Part shown: positions 48,257 through 62,331 of the stretch, one piece after another | How the letters are laid out: the number at the start of each line of letters is the position of its first letter | How positions within the stretch are numbered: the stretch's first letter is position 1 | Origin: Thuidium tamariscinum | Lineage: Eukaryota > Streptophyta > Bryopsida > Hypnales > Thuidiaceae | Direction of reading: 5' to 3' | NCBI GenBank assembly: GCA_947034885.2 | Contig: OX344758.2 | Coordinates: 6,326,501 to 6,390,500 of the forward strand | DNA length: 64,000 nucleotides | The notes under the pieces: generated by a model | Told to the model about the DNA's origin: nothing | Seen by the model: the letters and a program-made list of their open reading frames with translations, nothing else | Database searches by the model: none | Program-made: the position numbers and the translations under genes

Positions 48257-51200
48257 TCACCTAGACTTGATTGTGCTAAGTTCAATAGCTTTAGGGGGAA
48301 AATTACTTGAACTTGAACCTTCTCCCAAAAATAAAGCTTGGTTTTCTTCATCTCTAGGACCAAAAGTTGGACTTTCTTCATTTCTAGGCTGAAATCCACT
48401 CGCTATGTTGTTAAGACCTAGTAGTGATTGATATATTTTGTTGATTTCTTCATCGACTCGACCCCTAACACATTCACTAATTTCAATGTCACCTTGCAAC
48501 ATTCCAACGACTTGTGCCATGGTTGGTCTTCTATTAGGAGTTGTTTGTAAACATGCAAGAGCAATAGTAATGACTCGTTGCACCATTGCTTCTTCATCAA
48601 TTTGAATTGACAAAATGGAATCAACAAGATCCATCAATCTTCCTTCTTCATTTAGTTTCCATGCCTACATCAATACCACAAATACAGTATGTTTAGATTT
48701 CTACTACACAAATGGATGTTCTACAATTTTTGATATCCGTGTCACTTCATACAATTACAAAACAACTATAAGAGGTTGGTCATAGTGATGGAAATGGCAA
48801 GAATTATACTTCAAGAGATGGTTTCAAAACTATCATAAAACTATTCATACCCATTCTATAAGATAAGTTTTGTTTGAAGGAGCTTCAAAATCAATGTTTT
48901 TTCTTCCACTCACAACCTCCAAAGTCAACACTCCAAAACTAAAGACATCTATTTTGTCACTCAATTGGCCTCGTGTTGCATATTCTGGAGCCAAATAACC
49001 CCTGCGCAATACAAATTTTGAACATTAATATCTTTTTCACAATCCCATCATGAAAAACTTATGAAGTTCTTCCATTGAAAAAGCTTGTAGAGTGTTCAGT
49101 ATTCAACTACTCATTAAAAAAGTAAACTATCGTTGTAAAAACTTTGCTTACATTGTACCAGCTACTTGTTCAACAGTGACATGACTCTGTACATTTGGAA
49201 ACAATAAAGCCAAGCCAAAATCTGCAATTTTTGGAAGCAAATTTTGGTCCAATAAGACATTGCTAGCTTTAATGTCTCGATGGAGAATTCTTTGATCAAC
49301 TCCTTCATGCAAATAATGGAGACCATGTGCCACCCCCAAACATATGTTGAATCGCATAGGCCAAGTGACCAATTGATTGCCTTTGTGACCTGTTATAACC
49401 AAAAAGAAATGTATTTGATTCAATCATTGTATTTGTTGTTAGAAACCATGCATTCAAAGTACAAAGCTTGAATAATACAACTTGAAAATTATAGCATGCA
49501 CTATAGTTATTTGTAATAGTAAAAAGCCATTATTGTTTAAAAAATTATTGACTATGAAAGGCTATATTGAATTTCCTAATATATATGGGAATTGAAAACT
49601 TACCAAATAATGTGTCTGCAAGATCATAGTTGTCTAAGTACTCATAAACCAAAAGTCTTTTATCTCCTCGAAGGCAACAACCTTTGAGCTTGACCAAATT
49701 TCGGTGTTTTACACTTGTGAGAAGAACAACCTCATTCAAAAAGTCATCCATATTTTGTTGTGTATTGGTAAAAAGTTGCTTCACAGCCACTTCACTACCA
49801 TCTGCAAGCTTTCCCTACATATATATATATATATGTGTGGAATATTAGCAAAAATTTCATAAGTGTATAGACTCAAGCAATGTAGATTCAACTCATTTTC
49901 TACCATACACAGAATGATGTATTAAAAGCTTTAGGAAATGGTTGACTAACCTTGAAAGAAAGCTAGAGCTTATAGAAATAAAGAGATTTTAGCCCTCACA
50001 AATCAATATAGCAATGCCTATAAGGATGTGAGGAATGCTGAACATGGAATTACCTTGTAGACTGCTCCAAATGCTCCTTCACCAACCTTCATATTTGGAT
50101 GAAAATTTCTAGTAGCCCTTTCAAGCTCACTATAAGAAAACAATGTTGGCTTCATTTCGTATTCAGCAAACTCTGAAAAATATTAACATTCGACTTGAGG
50201 TCATAAGGAATTTTTTTTAAATAAATCTTTTGTTATCAATTCCTACACATGCTTAAACATATTAAATATTCATTGGGATTTAGAAATATTCAATGACAAT
50301 GGGACTTACTTTGGTGTACTACAAGTAGAAGGTGTTGTCTTTCTTTTCGACTTTTCCATAATACAATGCTTGCAATGATGATTGCTACTCCTCCTAGGAA
50401 CCCGCCTATAATGAAGCCAATGATAATTGCTCTTGAATTTGAACCTGTATCATTATAATATTGTGTTGCTTCAACTTTCAACTAGAAAAGATTCAAAACT
50501 TTTCAAGTTTTCATTACAAAAAATTTGAAAATTGAAAACCTAAACTTGATATTTATGACTAGTACATTCAGTCATTGAAGAAAATATAAAAAATTAGGAA
50601 TATTATTTTAAACTAAATAAACAACTCATAATTGCAATCTTTTATATAATACAAATTAAAGCTTAAATGAAGTAAAAAATGATTGTGATAGATACTTTAT
50701 TACACAAACATGCAAGTTAATTTGAATCTTACTTGTATCATAACAATGGTGGTCACAAAGACACCTTCGTATATCAGTCTTTTTAGAATTGCAATATGGG
50801 TTTCCTGTCAAGCTATCAAATTTTGCAATAATATTAGAACTTAGCATGATTGCAAGAAATACTTGTACTATTGGCTTCATCACACCTTGCATATTGATAT
50901 ATCTTTTGGCCATAATTTTTACATTTGGGATCCAAATGACTTGAAAAAAGTACTTATAAATTTTCTACACCTTATATAATCTTTTTGGAATTTTAATTCT
51001 TTTTACTATTTGAAAGCAATCCCTAATTTTATATCACACTTGCCAATTAAGAGTTATTTAATACTATTGAGTATCTATATAAATACATTTAAAGCTAAAA
51101 TATAGACAAAATGGTCTTTTAGTTGATTTGTATGTGTTTTATGAAGGATTTTTGGAAGTAGATAATTCTACATGGTGTAGAAGTCTACAAAGTAAGCTTC

Positions 51201-54200
51201 TTTCTACTTGTATTTTAAAACATGTAAAAAGTTATTCTCATGGTTTTTTTGGTGAAAGTTCATCTCTATGAAGTTCATACAAATATCCAATTCTTTTTTA
51301 AACTGAATTTTTCTATATTTTATTATTCAATAGATTGAAGTTTATATTTTGTCTTGATTTTCGTACTTTCCCAATTCTCGTATTTAGAATTTCTTTTTAT
51401 TAATTTCCTTTGGTGCTTATCTTTATTTTAAAGGATCATATATTTTTCATATTTTTTAATTATTAAAAAATGAATTTACTAATTTCAAGTACTCCAAGAA
51501 AATTCATGAATATCCAACAAATAGTACAAGTGTTTTATGCATTCATCCCTTAATATAATATAATATAATATAATATTTTTTTAGTTTAGTTTAAGAAAAA
51601 TATTAGGTCCTACATTTCATTAACACAAGCTATTTTTTTTAGCCCTACTACAACATAATCAAGATTCAACTAAGTTTTCTTGCCACCCAATCAAACAAAC
51701 TATAATATTTTGATATTCATCAATCAAAAGACATGAGGAGGGGCTAGAATATGCTTACTCTATAGTAATATTGAGGTTTGAAATGGAACGGCCGCTAAAT
51801 TTGACCTTTCTAATTTGATTATGTTTCAATTGTATGGTACGCAAGGAAGTACCGCATCCATAACTATCAATATCAAGTGTTCCAGTAAAGTTGTTGCTAT
51901 CAAGTTCTCTGAAACATGTACAAAGGACAAGCTTTAGATTATCTTATTCAATTTCTCATGAAGCAAAATTCTTTGGATATATATTAGAAAAAAGTTTGTG
52001 CAATAATTTCAACCCAATATCAATAGTATAAATGATTCTAGCTCGAACAAATTCAAGAACTAGCATGAACATACATACAAAGTAAGAGTGTGACATACAT
52101 TATCTTTAGGTGCTGAAAGTCACAAAACAAAGACAAGTTCAACTCGCCTTTCAAAAAAGTATTACTCAAAGCCCTGCAATCATGGTGTAAGAAAACATTT
52201 TTACACTATAAATTCAACTAGTGGACTCAATTTTATAGCATCATAATACAAAATACTTCTAAAACTTGATTTGATCAAATACAATTATATCTAGTATTTA
52301 ATAACATGTTCAAATGTAATTTATTATGTAAAAGGAAATTAAATATGAATGGAAGTTTAAATGATGTGTTCATAGAGGTTCTTGGACCCTTGATCTTGCA
52401 TCTATCAATACTAAGAAGTCAAATTATACTTACAGTGCTTGCAATTCTTTTAGAGATTTAAGCCCTTCGGAAGGAAATGGTTGTGCATCAAACTTGTTAG
52501 AGCTCAAATTCCTGTAGAAACAAGTTGATCCACTAATTAGTGATGCATCCTTCTATTGACATTTTTCTATGTTGACTGTTGAGGTACACTACTTTTGATA
52601 CCTTGATATATTATTTTTCATAAGAAAATGGCTATCTTTGAATAATGCCAATATAGACTTGTGTTACCATTCTAGTACATAAAAATAATCAAAATTCATA
52701 GAAGTGTGGATTATGTAGAAGTGATGCCAATTTTGTTACAAAATAATCCAACCCTTACAGCAGTTGGAGCTTAGTCCAGTTTCCCACATCAGGCATTGGA
52801 CCTCTAAACTTATTGTCGGAAAGGTCCAATATTGTCAAGCTCTCATTTGTTTGAGGATTGAGAATAGTACTCAATTCTACAATCCCTTCAAAATTGTTAT
52901 GGCTAATGTTCCTGCATGAAGTATCAAGGAAACAATTGGAGTAAGCTTACACTATGCCCTAGTATCACAAATGTCATTAACAACAATACATGCATGCATG
53001 TAAACCTTGGAGTTGATATTAATTCCTTATATGAAAAATCAATTACAAAGACACGGATCTTTCATAATAACCTCCATAAGAAAGACGACAACAATACTAC
53101 ATAATAATAATGGTAAGATTAATTCCTATAGTATTGAGTATGTTAGTAAATACTCACAAGTTGTAGAGATCTGGGCTGTAGGAAAAGTTGGGGATATTTC
53201 CCACAAACTTGTTAGAAGAGAAATCCCTGTTTGACATAATAAAATCATATAGTGTTCACATAAGTCATTGAGTTTTGTATTAAATTTGTCACTATCTTCA
53301 ATTCTAGAAATGGAATTTTATGATACATTTTATTCTAGAAAAACAAATATTGTATATACAAAAGGAGGAGACACAACGACTATGTGGGCAAAAAATGACG
53401 ATAAAAAAAATGTGCATGCTTACGCTAATATAATACTTTCCCAATACATAGTAATGTCCTCAGATATGTTTCCGGTAAAGTTATTGTTGGACACCCTTAT
53501 AGTTCGCAAGCCAAAATTGTCTCTAAGACTGCTTGGTAGTGATCCTTCCAGGTAGTTGTTGCGTAGATCTCTGATGAGGATGCATGCAAAGTAGAAACAA
53601 ATTAGTGGTGGTCCAAGGTTATTTGAAGCTAAATTTACCAAGGAAATTATAAAGAACTTCAGTTTACCTAGCAATAGGCCAAAGAACTAGAACTATCACA
53701 TTTACAAAGAAGTAATCATGTTTTAATGAACTTACAGATCTTCAATGCTACTGAAAAGTTCGAAGACACTATCTGGTAAGTTCCCACCAAAAGTGTTACT
53801 GTGGAGATCCCTGGACATACATCATTAGTTTGTTAAATTTCAGAATACAGTTGATTATGACATATATGGGCAAGAAGGTCATGCATACTGAATATTAAGA
53901 TCCATGATTGCAAAAGCCCATATGAGTTAAATCTATGCTTCACATTCTTGAAAAGTCTATTATTAACAGGCTAGGTTGAAGAATATAAAATAAAGAGCTG
54001 ATAAACTATTGATAAAGCTAGACTAAAAAGTGTTGCTTTGAAGTTTGACCATGTGGAGACTAAGTGGTTGAAAAATTTGGAGGCAAAGATGGCAAGAAGA
54101 GCTAGACTTACAGGTTTTTCAAAATCCCAAGAGACGAACTCTCAACACTTGCTGGCAATTGAGGAATTGACCCATATAGCTCAGGATTCTCTGTCAAAGT

Positions 54201-57185
54201 CCTGCATCACCAATGCTTTATGCAGGGGATTCTTGAAGGCCATCTCTAGTTTGTAACTCACACAATTGTTGGTCTACAGAACTATACTAGTGTGCAAAGA
54301 AACATGATATAATTCAAAAACACTATTAGAAATTAATTGTTAAATAGTTATGAAGAGAGAGGTGGATGGTGTGCTCAATTAGAACTCAAAAGATTCTATC
54401 AATCAATTGTGGCTCTACCAAAAGAAAAAGAAGTTGCAAGAAAATGTAACAGATAGGGTCAAATTATAAAATGGAGGATGTGCTCACAAGGATACCAAAT
54501 TGGTGAAGTTCCACACTGATGGTGGCAAAGTGCCCACAATTGATGCATCACTCACTGTACTGTGATCATGCACCCATTCATCATGAGTATGGATTGTTAT
54601 CAAGTCCACAGATTGGGAATTTGGGACCAAAAGAATATCATTTGTGTATTTTAGACACATGGTAGATAGTTGAAAATTATGCAAAACACAATTGAGTTAT
54701 TCGTAAAGTACCCTAAACCAAGGTTTAAACCCATGAGTTTTGTGAAAAAGTCGGTTGAGTTAAAAAAAGTCGAAATAAAAGTGGGTATGAAACTTATTTT
54801 TCCATCAAAATGGTGCCTAAAAAAGTTTGGTCCCCACTTTTGAAGTTGTGTGACATAAGTATCTTGCAAAAAAGTTTGACGCTTCAACTATAGTTGCCTT
54901 CTCAACTTTTAAAAAAGTCATGCCCAAAGTGGGGGAGACTTTACAAATAACTCAAGTATGTATCAACAAATTCTTGGTCAAGGCTGCAAGCCACCTGACA
55001 GTCCTGTTTAATCTATTTAAGTAAAAAACACAAATAATAAAGTGACTAATAACAAGATTGGCATCTGACAACAAATTCATCAAAACATCATGTGTGAAGA
55101 ATCTTACATGGCAACAACATTAGCGTTCCAGTAGTTAGTAGTATTGCTTCCTATACTTGTGGTGTTCTCATATTCAATGTAACAGAAGACACCTCGCCAA
55201 GAGTTTAGTATGCACGGGTCCGGGGGAGTTTGGTTGGTAGGATCAAACCCAACCCAACCTGGCAAACTACTGTTGATGTTTGGCGTGCTCTTCCAAGCAG
55301 CAAGAAGGTCTTGCAGTGCAGCTACTATCTCCATCCCCACCCATAACCACATCATTCAACCCAAGTTAGGTCATTGCAGAGAAAGTATAGCCTTCTACAC
55401 TGAATAGGAGTTTTAAGGGAACCAAAAAATTAATAGACCTTATCATGAAAATTTGAGGATATTTAAAACATGGCATACAACCCTCATACATTCTAGTGGC
55501 TAACTAACTATTTATGTACATAAAAGATAAATATTTATATAGTGTGAAATGTTGATTAAGTAGTATGGATCCCTAGAATATTCCTTTTTTGGTGTACAAA
55601 GCCTTAATTCAAATTCTTTAAAATAACAGGACATAGCAAATGTAGAACTCTATGGCTTCACCATTATAAGATTCCAAACTAAGTTACACATGTTCTATGC
55701 ATATGGTAGTTTTTGATTTGCTATATACAATCTCAATTATAATTCACAACCACTAACTTCATTTTTTAAGCATTTGCCTTCTTTGAGAGAACTTAGTACC
55801 TAACTTAGGTCTGAGCTTCACGACTCCTATTTGCAGTCAAGTGTCAATATTAGTGGAGGATGTCAAGAAGTACAATTAGAAAGAGATATATGTAGGTGAA
55901 ATTCATGATCTATTTGGGATCATGATTCATTAGAAGAAATTTGAGGCTTAGAAAGGATAGTTTCAAGTTTCCTTGGCCATTCCCTATACTGTCCAAGAAT
56001 TGCAAATCAACCCATATAGCCTAATTTACTGAATTTTTTTTCAAAAATTTCAAAAAATATTCAAAAATTTCATATTAATTTTTAAAATTATTATTATTAA
56101 TATTATTTTCATATTTAAATAATAAATATTATCTCATATAGGATGGTCTTGACTATGTCAAATCACTAATGTAATAGAGTTCCCAAGTTCTCCATTGCTT
56201 GGAATTTTTTTTTTTTAAAAGACCTCAAATTTCTTTGAATGATGTTCATTAATTCAATTTGGGAGGAAATTTATAGGCTTTAGGAAAAATTGAAAGAAAC
56301 ACTTGCACTATTTGTTGTGTTTCCACTATTGTAGTGGTGGACTAGTAAGAAAACTTTTGGAGTTTTTCATAAATGAAAAAATATGGATAATCAATAGAAA
56401 ACTTGAAATAATAGATTTCCAATAATTAGGCCCCTTCCCCCTCATACTCTCTAAAAATATGCACAAAATAGAGGAATTGAAAATTTTAAGATAATAGAGA
56501 TTTTGTATTTGTATTTTTCAAAGATAGAGGAGAAAATTCAAAAAAATTCAATAAAAAATAGCCACCTTTAACAACGTAAAGGGCTTCTAATCAATTATCC
56601 AAAATGGTTAAAGTGACATCCAATTGACGGTACTTTTAAAATATTTAATTATTTTTGATAAATATGAAAAAATCTCAAAATCAATTAGGTTTACAATATT
56701 TTTGTGAACCTTAATTATGAAAATGGTCCTTTCAAGGTGTAAAGGAAAAGTTATGGCCCAAAACTATATCGCCTGCTACAGTGCTACAGGTGACAGGAAA
56801 CAATTCAAATGTGTAGTATCTAAAATATTTCGTTATTCTGTATGTTCTTTATTCGGCAACTCTCCTTCAAAATTGAATTAATTATCTAGTACGACGACGC
56901 TAAAATTGATACAAACTATGCACCAGCAGTTTCGAAACTCTCTGAAAATAGCGAACTCCTCGAATGCAGAAGTGATGTCCAGCGAACGTAACGTCAAGAC
57001 TCAAACACGCTGAACACAAAAATTGCAAAAGCTTCGTACGTCCTGTCTGAAGTTCGAGAATTCGAAGCCTTACATTCAACTTCTGGTAACTGGACTACGT
57101 TCTGTGCATCAGCGAAATTGCTGAAGACAACGAGAGAAAGAAGCAAAGAGATCCTCATCCCCACCAAGCGCTTCGAATTCGTCAT
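48257..57185 (-). CDS. LRR receptor-like kinase gene C, intact 18-exon model, 868 aa
   Basis: Exons: 57074-57185, 55108-55324, 54488-54559, 54112-54201, 53736-53810, 53424-53570, 53158-53226, 52759-52911, 52434-52511, 52099-52173, 51759-51908, 50733-50839, 50310-50444, 50054-50172, 49604-49814, 49152-49389, 48851-49001, 48257-48664. All junctions are GT/AG and in phase, total 2607 nt. Product: signal peptide (1-27), LRR N-cap with C-rich NSWRGVFC, about ten LRRs on separate short exons (to about 413), Cys-rich spacer (GNPYCNSKK...CLCDHHC, about 414-448), membrane helix about 454-478, and kinase with P-loop [11 protein letters not shown] (523-533), K545, HRD 640-642, DFG 660-662 and GYLAPEY. 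The RD motif indicates an active Ser/Thr kinase at the plasma membrane. The kinase resembles LRR-VIII receptors, but no malectin domain is present. Ligand unknown. The exon 1/2 junction is the least certain. Confidence 0.88.
49819..49837. repeat. Short TA microsatellite in intron 14 of RLK C
   Basis: An AT dinucleotide run next to the exon 15 acceptor; gene B has only a short version (acatatatgtag). Confidence 0.7.
50845..51549. mobile_element. 705-bp MITE abutting exon 12 of RLK C
   Basis: Orthologous to 27638-28355 in gene B. The flanks are TTAG (50841-50844, one change) and TTAA (51550-51553). It fills most of intron 11. The acceptor CTAAG|TT lies at the edge of the element. Confidence 0.8.
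54692..54955. mobile_element. 264-bp MITE in intron 2 of RLK C
   Basis: Ends TTGAGTTATTCGTAAAGT and the reverse complement of TTGAGTTATTTGTAAAGT. Intron 2 of gene B lacks it. The interior has further inverted text ('aaaaaagt'). The target duplication is unclear. Confidence 0.65.
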
Positions 57186-57478
57186 GGCCACTTCCAATCG
57201 GCGTAGTTGCTGGTCGCGTGCTTGTCTTACGCCAGATTTACTAAGCAAGAGAACACATGCATGCACAGATTCACTAGTGCAGCAAAACTGTCACTTTGAA
57301 GTCTTGCACGCTCATTTCCATCTGCCCCCGAACGATCTACTGTAATAACGAAATCAAGACAAACTACTGAAGCAACCAACCTTAACTCACAGTCGACCTC
57401 ACGCCTCGTCAGTCCAAATCTGAGTGATTGAATGCCTCCAGGGAAGCATTGTTGAACCAGTCCTCAATGAGGGTCCTT

Positions 57479-57484
57479 CTTATA
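57479..57484 (-). promoter_or_regulatory. TATA-box candidate of RLK gene C
   Basis: CTATAAGAAGG on the minus strand, 294 bp before the ATG, conserved with genes A and B. Confidence 0.45.
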
Positions 57485-57485
57485 G

Positions 57486-59975
57486 CGGACATACTATACT
57501 CAAAGTCGCAACAATTTCAACCTCACAAGCGCGGTGGATGGCAGCTAATTAAGTGCCCGGTCTTTCGGTACGTGCACAGTTCGAGCCAAATTCTCGATGA
57601 ATTCCCATTGGATCTCAAAACGCTAATTTCTCTACTCCCCGACATGCTTGATCGAATCAGTGTTCCGTGAAGCCTTGAAGCCTCTCGTCACTTGCTTCTA
57701 GTCATACTGTAGCTTAAAAATTCAACTGTCTGTACAAAAGCATAGTTGCCGAAGTCTAGTTGGGAATCAGAATCTTGGAAATGATGCACGGGGATGCTGG
57801 ACTAGAGGTCGCAATAATTTCAACCTCACAAGCTCGGTGGACAAATTGGTTATATGGCAGCTAATAGACCGGAATATCGGTGCACAGTTATTTTTGCTGG
57901 AAATCTCCTTTCAAGGGAAGGTGGGAACAGGAGCTGTGGAAAGAGAAACAGTGGAGCCATCACTTTGCTTTGCATCTTCGACGATACAGTGCCTGTGAAC
58001 ATGGCGAATTTTCATTGGTCCACCGTAGCCATGAGAGCCACTGTTGGAAAACGTCGAATATCGATATCCCTGCCCGCTGAACGGGAAGGCCGGAAGGGGA
58101 AGGGCAAGTCACTCTTGAGCTGTGAATAGTACCGTGGCTGTCCTCGGGGTCCTGCCCGCTCAACCCAAGCGAGGGGGCCGGTTCACCCCGATCGCTCAAC
58201 CCGAGTGAAGAAATTCCTCCCCAGGTTTTCTCCAGCTCTGAAATTGGTGTAGGATCGGGTAAGGCTTTTCAAGGACTGATGACGTACTTCCGCGCTTCGG
58301 CACATTGACGGGGAGGAGTTTTAGTGAAGACGGAACTTCTATATTCATTTCTGTCGGTACGTAAAGTGTCTGTCTGCTTGGAAAAAGCCAGTGTACGTTT
58401 GGACTTCTCCTGTCAGTGCCGACTGAAGTCCATTATTTTCTGCTAAAGTAAGCTAAGCTTCCCAGGGGTCCATCTTGCTCCATATCATCATTACTGAATT
58501 TGTGGTATTTTTTCTTTTTCTAGACACGGTGACAGAAATCTTTTCATGATCTGCTCATCGTGTCTCTTTCCGGAGTCACTTCCGGTAGTCAACTTCCCCA
58601 GATCCGAACTACTTAACAGCCTGGTAACACTGCTTGTACTGTGAACCGACGATTCGTAAAGTATTACTTACATCGATCGATTCAAGTGTCAGAGCTCAAT
58701 TCAACCATGGCGACTCCATTCGCTCGAAGATAATATTTAATAGCATCTTAAGCTCGGATATCGGGAACATTTTTCTGGACGTTTCCTGAAGGAAAGTTGG
58801 CAAAGTTTTGCTGAAAAGCATTACACTGATCTCCGCCATGGCGCCCTAGCCTCACGTAACTTGTGTATACCGCGTTAAGTTTGACATGATGACATGATGA
58901 TGTTATGGAATCTTTCAGGCCTACTGTCTAGCTGTTGGACACCCAGTTCAATACCATTTCTTGGGGTTTGACTAATAATTGGACTGAAAGAGGAGCTCGA
59001 CGGATTTTCATTGAAGTTTGGTTCGGCAGATGAAGAAAATCGCGATCTACTGTAATTGTGACTGTTGCAAGTGATCGATGGAGAAAGCCAACCTCTACCG
59101 ATTTGGGAGAGAGAGCTTTATCATAGTTCAGAAAGTATGTTACGCCAAGAAATAAAACGTCATTAGCTCTCTTTTTTGGCTGAACAAAGTCGTTGGCTCT
59201 TTTGAAGAAAACGGCATTCAAGTGCTGGGAATCTTCTTCACATGCCATATCTTATGTCTGGTGTCCAAAGTCACTTGCAGGAAACGGTCTAGATAGTGCC
59301 GTGTATGCCAAACCAACCTGCATTCCGTGAGGACGATCATCCACATTACTTCCCACTAGGGACTGCAGAGCACTGTCAAACTTCATTCTTACTTGATCAT
59401 CTCATTGTATAAGTCATAGCCTGTAAATCTTCGATCTATAGTTGATCAAATCCGCACTAAGTAACTTGCTTCTTGCTGATAATGCTCTACAAAGAACATC
59501 TCACTTGCAAAGCTTCTGAAACCTACAAGCCTAGATACGTAAACACTTGATATCAATAATGATCGGCATAGCAGAGGCGACGACTATTTCGGCAGCAAGC
59601 AGAGACGTATTACAAAGTCGCAATAAATGTTCCAGTAGCCAATACATGATGTGAGGAACTGCGGTTACTCGGTACAAGCAAGGGGAAGGGATGAATCAAC
59701 TGATATAATCTCTGTATGGGTGGATCTTGCCAATCTCGATGTAGCTCAGTAACAGACTTTTCTATTACTGACGGTCTTTCACTGTCTAGCTGGAGCTTCT
59801 CAGGAAGAGATCTGAAACTTGCATGCACTACCGTACTCTCAGATCCAATAATCTCTAGGATCACTCAACATCTATGCGTTGAGTCTCAGTAATAATTACC
59901 TAGCATTGAGTCTAACCTAGTGTTCATAGTTCATACAAAACTGTGTGCACTACTATGTTGGCAGAGGATGTAAAA
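57486..59975. other. RLK C upstream region and MAK16 3' flank
   Basis: From 57486 to about 59130 it parallels the upstream regions of genes A and B, including a roughly 303-bp duplication (landmarks about 57505 and 57808). After about 59140 the similarity stops and the sequence leads to the 3' end of MAK16. Scattered ORFs of about 80-106 codons (58928-59248, 59610-59864) are not recognised and lack support. Confidence 0.45.
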
Positions 59976-62239
59976 TCAGAAGTCAGCAAGCTGCCCCTCA
60001 CGCTCCTCTTCATATTCAATCTGCCAAACACATATAACACCAAAATGTCAATGCGTCGAAAAACAACCATTTCATTCATCAAACACCTGAAAATTGACAA
60101 GCTAAAGCAGTAATCATTGTGTACCTCGACATGAGGCCGCCGTTTCTTCTTGAGGTCCGGTGTAGGGCCATCTTGGCGTCTCTTCGAGGGCACCTTGAGA
60201 GACGTGGGAGATTTCTTCTTCGAGCGAAGGCTTGATTTCATGTCCGCCTCCTCAGATCCATCTGAATCATTATCGAGTTGCTCTTCTTCATCATCTGATC
60301 AAAATACACATCGAATGTGTAGTTTATTAGAAAGCACAGCTGTAACAATTACTAGGCAATAGACTGAAACTCACCAGCCGAAGATGGCACAGCACAATAA
60401 CTCACGTGAAACAATTTGAAAAAGAACATTAAAGCACTCACCATCTTCTGAGTCTGACATCCTCATTGCGCCCTTGCCAAAGTCCTCCATGGCATCCTCC
60501 TCCTCCTCCTCCATCTCGTAACCTTCCACATACTCCACTTCGGGTTCCTCTTCCTGATGATCAAACACATCTTGTTAGTTGCACAAAACTGCAAAAGGAT
60601 CTGTTGCTAGCAACTGGCGCTTAAGCCAGTAAGCGGACTCACCAATAGAAGTTACATCAACGAGACCAAAAATTAGTGCACGATTTTTCATATTTCGCAA
60701 GTAGAATCCTTCTGGACAAAAGTAAGGCCTTGCCAAAAGAGCGTACAAAGATAACATCTTCAATCTTACCTCCTCTTCTTCACTCTCCTCGTCTTCTGCT
60801 TCCATCTCCTCCATAGCAAGGACTTTCTCGTACTCTTTAACAGGAAAGTTGTAAATATCTCCATAGGTTCCACTTTGCAATCGCTGCAACAACTCCTTCT
60901 CTATAGACTGCAAAATAGAACAATCAGGTATGTGACGAACTGGATAAATTGGGCCTCTTCCTCCTACCACCAAATGAAGTACAGGTGCTAGTGCACAATA
61001 GCAGTGAGCATCACCTTGTCTAAGACAGCTGCTGTCAATGCTTTAGCTTCCCTGCGCTTCTCTCTTTTGACTTGCTTAGCAGGCATAGTCACGAGCTTGC
61101 GCCTGCAGGTCAACAACACATCGATCCGAACACATTAAACAGATTGAGCAGATTAAACATCGATCCAGACACATTAAGCAGATTTCATGGACGGATGCAT
61201 AAGGAACCAACCACATATGGCACAGTACAAGATTACAGAAATAATTGGTTAAAATTGGCCAGCTGTCTTGTCAAAAGGACGTAAAATTGGAGAAAGAACC
61301 ATACTTCGATTTCAATGCTAATTTCCGCATCCGGATCAAATACTGGGTCATCTTGGTGAGTCTCTGCTTGTTTTTGTGCACCAAAAATTTCGGCCAATGT
61401 GCCTTCCAACCATAACCACAAGTTGCACAAGAGTGAGGAAAAAGAGTAAATGGAGAAACTAGGCCAAGAGCTTGCCAAATTATCGTAAAACTACAATGTA
61501 CATGAACACAAGCGACCGTTCGAGGGACCCTATGCAGTTGAACTTCAAAACCTCCAAATTCACCGTCTTCTAATTCAGGCTCAGAATATTTTATTTTTTT
61601 GAAAATTCATGGTTTTCGATATGCCGAACCATTCTAAATAGTCCAGCATGTTAATCTCCCTGAGAAATATTATGACTAGACTCAAATGACGGGAATAGAT
61701 CTGTCGACCTTTCATTTTAAGAGGCAAGAGAGCTCACCAGGTGTTTATCAATGAGTTCTATCGACTTCATATAATTGCGAGAGAGCTTAACACGCTCCCA
61801 CAAGTCTTTGGGAGCATGAGATCGTTCAATGCTCTTCATATACAAATACAGAGTGCCTGGAATAGCCAAATTCAAATGAGCAACCCGAATCAACACAATC
61901 GATGCAGAAACGAAAACCATATTGTCCTCCAGAAATTATCCAATGACTCACCGTCAATTTCACGAATTGTGGCGTATCTGCTGTTGGCAAGCGGGCACGA
62001 ACTCCGATTACAAAGCCCCGTGACGTTATACTCATTCCTACAGAAATTCTGTGTTTGCATCCTATACAACAACACCATGTCAACGAAGGCTCCATACCCC
62101 GAGAAAAGCAGAAACTCTGATTCCTCCAGCAGAACGAAAATCGAGGGTAAAGAAAGCAGATGAGTGAGCACACTTACTTGGACTTGTAGCTGCAGTGGGT
62201 ATGGTTGATGACCTGCCATATTATCTCGTCGGACTGCAT
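59976..62239 (-). CDS. MAK16: MAK16 ribosome biogenesis factor, 9 exons, 313 aa
   Basis: Nucleolar protein needed for maturation of the large (60S) ribosomal subunit, partner of RPF1 in early pre-60S particles. Exons: 62178-62239, 61952-62061, 61738-61856, 61305-61402, 61015-61102, 60770-60907, 60442-60553, 60125-60294, 59976-60020. All introns are GT-AG and the 942-nt CDS is in frame. The N-terminus [20 protein letters not shown] is the MAK16 signature. Conserved cysteines C16, C28, C38 and C43 ([18 protein letters not shown]) fit the metal-binding motif. [19 protein letters not shown], the [13 protein letters not shown] segment and [19 protein letters not shown] also match the family. The C-terminal third is acidic (exons 6-8), then a basic KKKRRP stretch that could be a nuclear signal. 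Length is typical of plant MAK16. Single copy in this window and apparently intact. Confidence 0.96.
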
Positions 62240-62293
62240 CGTGCCGGCAAGGCTCAAGCACACACAAGACCCTCGATTCTTAAACCCCTAAAC

Positions 62294-62331
62294 AAACCCT
62301 AAATTACGCCCTTGGAATCCTTAAACCCTAA
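62294..62331 (-). promoter_or_regulatory. Two telo-boxes upstream of MAK16
   Basis: AAACCCTAA occurs at 62294-62302 and 62323-62331, 55-92 bp before the MAK16 ATG, with a near match at 62282. Telo-boxes near the start site are a known feature of plant ribosomal-protein and ribosome-biogenesis promoters, so co-regulation with the translation machinery is likely. Confidence 0.7.

Noticed and set aside
59738-59780. tRNA-like text 'gatgtagctcag'
   Set aside because: It resembles a tRNA D-arm/A-box, but no matching acceptor stem, anticodon arm or T-arm follows at the right spacing.
61233-61478. 81-codon minus-strand ORF in MAK16
   Set aside because: It is another frame of MAK16 exon 4; the correct frame encodes the HWPKF...[11 protein letters not shown] segment.
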